A DNA stretch of 9,454 nucleotides, from assembly GCA_041476285.1 (NCBI GenBank), contig JBGOTD010000028.1:1-9454 (forward strand). The letters run 5' to 3'. The stretch is from UBA12276 sp041476285. Its GTDB lineage: Archaea > Micrarchaeota > Micrarchaeia > Micrarchaeales > Micrarchaeaceae. Positions 6,655 to 9,454 of the stretch are shown piece by piece (within the stretch, counting starts at the first letter, position 1; the number at the start of each line of letters is the position of its first letter). The notes below the pieces were generated by a model. The model had not been told where the DNA came from. It ran no database searches and saw nothing but the letters and a program-made list of their open reading frames with translations. The position numbers and the translations under genes were made by a program.

Positions 6655-8553
6655 ATGACGATGGACAATGCACCTAAACCTGCAAAGAAAGCTGCAAAGG
6701 AGGATTACAACTACAAGAAGCTAGGATTCATGTGCGGTCTTGAAATACACCAAAGGCTGGCAACAGACAGCAAGCTGTTCTGCTCATGCGTAACTACGCT
6801 TGTTGACAGGTCCACAAGGCCGCTTAACAGCATTGTAAGGTTCCAGAGGGCGGTAGCCGGGGAGCTTGGATCTATTGACAAGTCTGCGGAATTTGAGGAG
6901 GGAAGAAACAGGAGCTTCACCTACAATACGTTTGACGAGAACACCTGCCTTGTAGATATCGATGAGGAACCACCACACCCTCTTAATGAGGAGGCATTGG
7001 ATGTGGCACTCTCCGTTGCAGCAGCAATGAATATGAATTTAGTTGATGAGCTACAACCGATGAGGAAGGGCGTAGTTGACGGAAGCGATCCCAGTGCCTT
7101 CCAAAGAACAATAATAGTGGCACTTAATGGCAGTATAAACGTGAATGGATTGAAGGTAAAGATACCTTCCATGTTTCTTGAGGAGGAGTCAAGCGGCATA
7201 GTATCCAGCTCAAGTTCATCTGTAACTTACAACACAGACAGGCTAGGGGTGCCATTGCTCGAGATTGATACAGATCCAAACATACCAGACTCCAAAACGG
7301 CAAAGGATGTTGCGCTTTACATAGGGACCCTATTGAGGCTTACGGGAATGGTGCAAAGGGGGATCGGCTCCATAAGGCAGGATGTCAACCTCTCAATAAA
7401 GGACGGTGCAAGAGTCGAGATAAAGGGAGTGCAGGAACTCGGGCTCATAGACAAGTTCCTTGATAACGAGATAATGAGACAGCAGAACCTTATAACAATC
7501 AAGAACAAACTTCTAAAGGCTGATGCAAAGGTGGGCAACGCAGTAAATGCAACCAACCTGTTCAAAAATACATATGTTGAGGTCATAAAACCGCACGTAA
7601 ACACTGGTGCAGTATTCGCAATTGCTCTGACAGGATTTGCAGGATCGCTAGGATTTGAGATAAATCCAAATAGAAGACTGGGCACCGAAATAAGCGACTA
7701 TGCAAAGATGGCAGGAGTGCACGGCATAATACACAGCGATGAGGACATAACAAAGTACAAGTTCAAAAAGGACGAGATTGATGCACTGAGGAAACTCCTC
7801 AAGATATCTGAAAGCGGCTCATTCATAATAATAGCAGGAAAGACAGAGGAGGCGCAAAGGGCAGCTGAGCTTGCGATATGGAGGGCAAAATATGCATTGG
7901 TAGGCGTACCAAAAGAGACCAGGATGGCGTATGACAACGACTTTTATACATCAAAGTTCATGAGACCACTTCCAAGCGGATCCAGAATGTATCCTGAAAC
8001 CGACGTGAAGCCCATCCTTGTCACCGACGAAATGAAGAAAAGCGCAGTCAACAATGCGCCGAATGTGGAGAGCGAGAGAAAATACATCAAATCCCTGATA
8101 AAGAATGATGTTCTTGCAGAGCAACTCATTCTTTCGCCGAGGTTGCAGTTATTCAAGATAATCACAGAGAGGAGCAAAGCAGACCCGGAATTCGTAGCAA
8201 ACGTGCTGATACAGAAGCTCACCGAGCTTAGGAGAAACGGGGTAAACGTGGATATCATAAAAGACGAGACTATGATAGACATATTCAAGTTCTATGCAAC
8301 TGAAAAGATAACAAAACAGGCAGTGGAAGAGACATTAAAGCTCGCATCAAAGGACAACAGCAGCATAGAGTCGCTGCTGTCCAAATTCTCGTTGCTAAGA
8401 ATAAAAGGTAAGGAACTAAAGGCAATAGTCGAGGGCGTAAAGAAATCAAGCAAAGATATCAAGACAGACGACCTTCGCAATAGCGTAATGACAAAGTACA
8501 GGCTGAATGTGGATGGGAGCGAACTGAACAAGATCCTGGTGAAGAAGAAATAG
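6655..8553 (+). CDS. gatE: Glu-tRNA(Gln) amidotransferase subunit E
   Basis: GatE is the kinase/transamidase and tRNA-binding subunit of GatDE: it phosphorylates the glutamate on Glu-tRNA(Gln) and uses ammonia from GatD to make Gln-tRNA(Gln). The GatB/GatE core is clear: GLEIHQRL (28-35), KLFCSC (40-45), DEEPPHPLNEEALD (103-116), DGSDPSAFQRT (142-152), LLEIDTDPNI (201-210), RQDVNLSI (241-248) and EIKGVQEL (255-262). Residues about 305-425 hold the AspRS-like insertion that separates archaeal GatE from bacterial GatB. MYPETDVKPI follows, and a helical and YqeY-like tail ends the protein. The length of 632 residues is usual for GatE. The annotated ATG lies three bases after the gatD stop; an ATG two codons later has the better Shine-Dalgarno spacing. 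A short lysine/alanine-rich N-terminal extension precedes the conserved core. Confidence 0.97.
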   Translation: MTMDNAPKPAKKAAKEDYNYKKLGFMCGLEIHQRLATDSKLFCSCVTTLVDRSTRPLNSIVRFQRAVAGELGSIDKSAEFEEGRNRSFTYNTFDENTCLVDIDEEPPHPLNEEALDVALSVAAAMNMNLVDELQPMRKGVVDGSDPSAFQRTIIVALNGSINVNGLKVKIPSMFLEEESSGIVSSSSSSVTYNTDRLGVPLLEIDTDPNIPDSKTAKDVALYIGTLLRLTGMVQRGIGSIRQDVNLSIKDGARVEIKGVQELGLIDKFLDNEIMRQQNLITIKNKLLKADAKVGNAVNATNLFKNTYVEVIKPHVNTGAVFAIALTGFAGSLGFEINPNRRLGTEISDYAKMAGVHGIIHSDEDITKYKFKKDEIDALRKLLKISESGSFIIIAGKTEEAQRAAELAIWRAKYALVGVPKETRMAYDNDFYTSKFMRPLPSGSRMYPETDVKPILVTDEMKKSAVNNAPNVESERKYIKSLIKNDVLAEQLILSPRLQLFKIITERSKADPEFVANVLIQKLTELRRNGVNVDIIKDETMIDIFKFYATEKITKQAVEETLKLASKDNSSIESLLSKFSLLRIKGKELKAIVEGVKKSSKDIKTDDLRNSVMTKYRLNVDGSELNKILVKKK

Positions 8554-8570
8554 CACCATCTTCATTATTT

Positions 8571-8582
8571 CCCGTTTTTGTT
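8571..8582 (+). terminator. Possible oligo-T terminator after gatE
   Basis: About 20 bases after the gatE stop the plus strand reads CCCGTTTTTGTT. Archaeal RNA polymerase often stops at such T-runs without a hairpin. The run is short, so the call is weak. Confidence 0.3.
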
Positions 8583-8603
8583 GTAATTCTGGTTCTAGTA
8601 AAC

Positions 8604-8613
8604 TATAAATATA
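8604..8613 (+). promoter_or_regulatory. TATA box of the small histone-like gene
   Basis: TATAAATATA lies about 40 bases before the preferred GTG start at 8649. Transcription would begin near 8634, just before the Shine-Dalgarno sequence, so this gene has its own promoter apart from the gatDE operon. Confidence 0.6.
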
Positions 8614-8634
8614 AGGAAATTCAAAATAGTAAAT

Positions 8635-8642
8635 AAGGGGGA
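8635..8642 (+). promoter_or_regulatory. Shine-Dalgarno sequence deciding the start of the small gene
   Basis: AAGGGGGA touches the TTG at 8643 but is six bases before the GTG at 8649. The GTG start (93 residues) is therefore better supported than the TTG. Confidence 0.45.
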
Positions 8643-8930
8643 TTGGGAGTGGGGAGAATACAATGGATAGAGGAGATAGTAGAGAAACAGAGAGCTGCGA
8701 AACGGATAAGGGCAAAGGCCATGGAGGTTCTGGACAGGAGTGACTGGAATGAGGTGCTAGAATTGGCAGGAAGGACGACGGAAAGCAGCGGCGAGGCAAG
8801 CGCGGCCCTGAAGGCAGTGCTGGCGGAAAGGATAACAGAATACACGGTGAAGGCAATGGGCGAGGCGAAAAGGAGGGGCACGAAGCTTGGGGCTGCGGCA
8901 ATAATAATAGCATCATCCAAGGCAAAGTAA
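8643..8930 (+). CDS. Small all-helical basic protein, possible divergent archaeal histone with N-terminal extension
   Basis: The product is 95 residues from TTG at 8643, or 93 from the better-spaced GTG at 8649. It is rich in Ala, Lys, Arg and Glu, with no cysteine and no membrane segment. Residues about 39-90 can be laid over an archaeal histone fold: a short first helix ending in ELAGRTTESS (compare the family AGAERVSDDA), a long middle helix (ALKAVLAERITEY...), then AKRRGTKLGAAAIIIA where histones have ARHAGRKTIKAEDIELA. The acidic residue of the usual Arg-Asp clamp in the last helix is missing. About 35 extra N-terminal residues are basic and helical. If it is a histone it would bind and compact DNA as a dimer. 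The match is by eye and weak; an unrelated helical protein is possible. Its own TATA box and Shine-Dalgarno support a real gene. Confidence 0.6.
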   Translation: MGVGRIQWIEEIVEKQRAAKRIRAKAMEVLDRSDWNEVLELAGRTTESSGEASAALKAVLAERITEYTVKAMGEAKRRGTKLGAAAIIIASSKAK

Positions 8931-8995
8931 GCAGGACAGCAGGGGGTTCTGCTAAGGGGAGCCCATGGCCTTGCATATTGCAGCATCCACTAATT

Positions 8996-9004
8996 ATTAT
9001 ATTA
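8996..9004 (+). promoter_or_regulatory. Possible TATA box of the tRNA-Gly gene
   Basis: TTATATTAA is centred about 35 bases before the tRNA 5' end, which would give a short 5' leader for RNase P to remove. A second AT-rich element (TATAAAAT, 9025-9032) is too close to the tRNA to act as its TATA box. Confidence 0.4.
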
Positions 9005-9034
9005 ATTCGCTTACAATCCTATTCTATAAAATAC

Positions 9035-9148
9035 GCGATTGTAGTCTAGCCTGGTAGGACTTTGGCCTTCCATTAAAACTTTTGGAAAAAGTTTTATCAA
9101 AAGTTTAGATGATAGCCAAAAACCCGGGTTCAAATCCCGGCGATCGCA
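9035..9148 (+). tRNA. tRNA-Gly(UCC), with a 41-base intron at 37/38
   Basis: A full cloverleaf can be folded. The acceptor stem pairs GCGATTG (9035-9041) with CGATCGC (9141-9147), with one T-G wobble, and the discriminator is A (9148). The D-arm is GTCT/GGAC around a loop with the invariant GG. The anticodon stem pairs TTGGC (9062-9066) with GCCAA (9115-9119). The loop after splicing is CTTCCAA with anticodon TCC (9069-9071), which reads GGA and probably GGG. The variable region is AAAC, and the T-arm is CCGGG-TTCAAAT-CCCGG. The mature tRNA is 73 bases; CCA is not encoded. Confidence 0.93.
9073..9113 (+). other. tRNA-Gly intron with bulge-helix-bulge splice motif
   Basis: The intron lies between A37 (9072) and A38 (9114). 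The 5' bulge is CA^T (9071-9073) and the 3' bulge AT^A (9112-9114), each cut after its second base as archaeal EndA does. The four-pair central helix joins CTTC (9067-9070) and GATG (9108-9111), with one T-T mismatch. The intron itself forms a long stem: TAAA and CTTTTG (9074-9077, 9079-9084) pair with CAAAAGTTTA (9098-9107), with A9078 bulged. It is too short to encode a protein. Confidence 0.85.
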
Positions 9149-9182
9149 TAAAGATTTATCGTCTAGAACTGGTTCAAATCCC
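9127..9182 (+). repeat. Direct repeat of the tRNA T-arm sequence (9127-9138 and 9171-9182)
   Basis: The 12 bases GGTTCAAATCCC of the tRNA T-arm recur exactly 44 bases downstream. Flanks of the second copy do not match the tRNA and its T-stem would pair poorly (3 of 5), so it is not a second working tRNA. It may be a decayed tRNA 3' end or an attachment-site remnant, or a chance match to a generic T-arm consensus. Confidence 0.45.
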
Positions 9183-9190
9183 TTCTTATA

Positions 9191-9197
9191 GTTTTTA
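9191..9197 (+). terminator. Possible T-run terminator downstream of tRNA-Gly
   Basis: GTTTTTA is the first run of five T after the tRNA on the plus strand. If used, the primary transcript would include the T-arm-like repeat before 3' trimming. It overlaps the stop codon of the opposing gene. Confidence 0.3.
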
Positions 9198-9454
9198 ACG
9201 CATTTTCTTAAGCATAACTAAAGAAGCAAGATTATACCCTTTGTTTTTACTTATCTTAATTTCTATCTTATTCTTTGGGTTTACTAAGAAAAACTCATAT
9301 TTAACCCCTGATTTTCTATAAAAATTATCTCTAGCTTTTACAATGCCATTATATACACCTTTTCTCCGCCAGTTTTGTTGCACAACAGAATCCGTAGTAT
9401 AGCCAACCTGTATTTTATTCGACCAATCTAATACGATTCTTATACTAAATTCAA
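9195..9454 (-). CDS. GNAT-like acetyltransferase, C-terminal part, cut by right window edge
   Basis: The minus-strand frame is open from the right edge to the TAA at 9195-9197 (about 85 residues); its true start is outside the window. A GTG at 9383 is internal, because coding sequence of the same character continues upstream of it (IRIVLDWSNKIQVGY). The visible part looks like the second half of a GNAT fold: a beta strand, then VVQQNWRRKGVYNGIVKA in the place of the acetyl-CoA-binding motif A (V.p..rrkGiy..l), then GVKYEFFLVNP and KISKNKGYN, resembling the motif B segment N...s....k.Gy. GNAT enzymes move an acetyl group from acetyl-CoA to an amine; the substrate is unknown. The gene is visibly richer in A and T than the genes to its left and faces the tRNA-Gly gene. 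The assignment is by eye and moderate. Confidence 0.6.
   Translation of the reverse strand, partial: EFSIRIVLDWSNKIQVGYTTDSVVQQNWRRKGVYNGIVKARDNFYRKSGVKYEFFLVNPKNKIEIKISKNKGYNLASLVMLKKMR

Noticed and set aside
8663..8743. ATG at 8663 with a well-spaced GGGGAG upstream, opening a 26-codon frame inside the small gene
   Set aside because: The product is short and featureless, and the overlapping 93-95 residue frame has the better protein character.
8938..8953. Hairpin AGCAG-GGGGTT-CTGCT after the small gene
   Set aside because: Five base pairs without a following T-run; too weak to call a terminator or an RNA gene.
8446..8976. Minus-strand open frame of 176 codons, Pro/Leu/Ser-rich
   Set aside because: It overlaps the end of gatE and the whole small helical gene, is of low-complexity composition as expected from the reverse of Glu/Lys/Arg/Gly-rich coding sequence, and has no promoter or Shine-Dalgarno.
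9105..9115. GATGATAG in the tRNA intron resembling a C box of a C/D guide RNA
   Set aside because: It does not match RUGAUGA exactly, no D box (CUGA) is present in the intron, and the bases are explained by the splice motif.
1..9454. A defence or mobile system built around the PLD-like and GNAT-like genes
   Set aside because: Both are partial, lie at opposite ends and are separated by housekeeping translation genes; no nuclease partner, integrase, CRISPR or toxin-antitoxin pair is visible.

Overview
The window is archaeal. It holds an archaeal/eukaryotic-type isoleucyl-tRNA synthetase, the archaea-specific GatD/GatE amidotransferase, an archaeal-type methylthiotransferase, AT-rich TATA boxes about 25-30 bases before starts, one probably leaderless mRNA, and a tRNA gene with an intron at 37/38 flanked by a bulge-helix-bulge motif. 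Frequent ATA, AGA and AGG codons, the small tightly packed genes and the odd synthetase motifs would fit a DPANN lineage such as Micrarchaeota, but that placement is inference.

Layout. Bases 1-3935 form a leftward unit: a small four-CxxC zinc protein (3708-3935), isoleucyl-tRNA synthetase (543-3704), and the start of a membrane protein with a phospholipase D-like HKD motif (1-512, cut by the left edge). Bases 3936-4033 are a divergent promoter region. Bases 4034-8553 form a rightward operon: a tRNA-t6A methylthiotransferase of the e-MtaB type, gatD (TTG start) and gatE. A 95-codon gene with its own TATA box follows (8643-8930); its C-terminal half resembles a divergent archaeal histone fold. 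A tRNA-Gly(UCC) gene with a 41-base intron lies at 9035-9148. Beyond it the sequence becomes AT-rich, carries a second 12-base copy of the tRNA T-arm sequence, and ends with the C-terminal part of a GNAT-like acetyltransferase on the minus strand (9195-9454, cut by the right edge).

How the genes fit together. Most of the window serves tRNA charging and decoding: IleRS charges tRNA-Ile; the methylthiotransferase modifies t6A37 of ANN-decoding tRNAs; GatDE converts Glu-tRNA(Gln) to Gln-tRNA(Gln), as in archaea without a GlnRS; and a tRNA-Gly gene lies downstream. The strongest oddity is that both class I signature motifs of the IleRS are altered: HIGH reads GAHH (the GXHH form) and KMSKS reads EMHRH, while the rest of the protein looks intact. 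The right end looks like a possible boundary of inserted DNA next to the tRNA gene. I found no CRISPR array, insertion sequence or rRNA.
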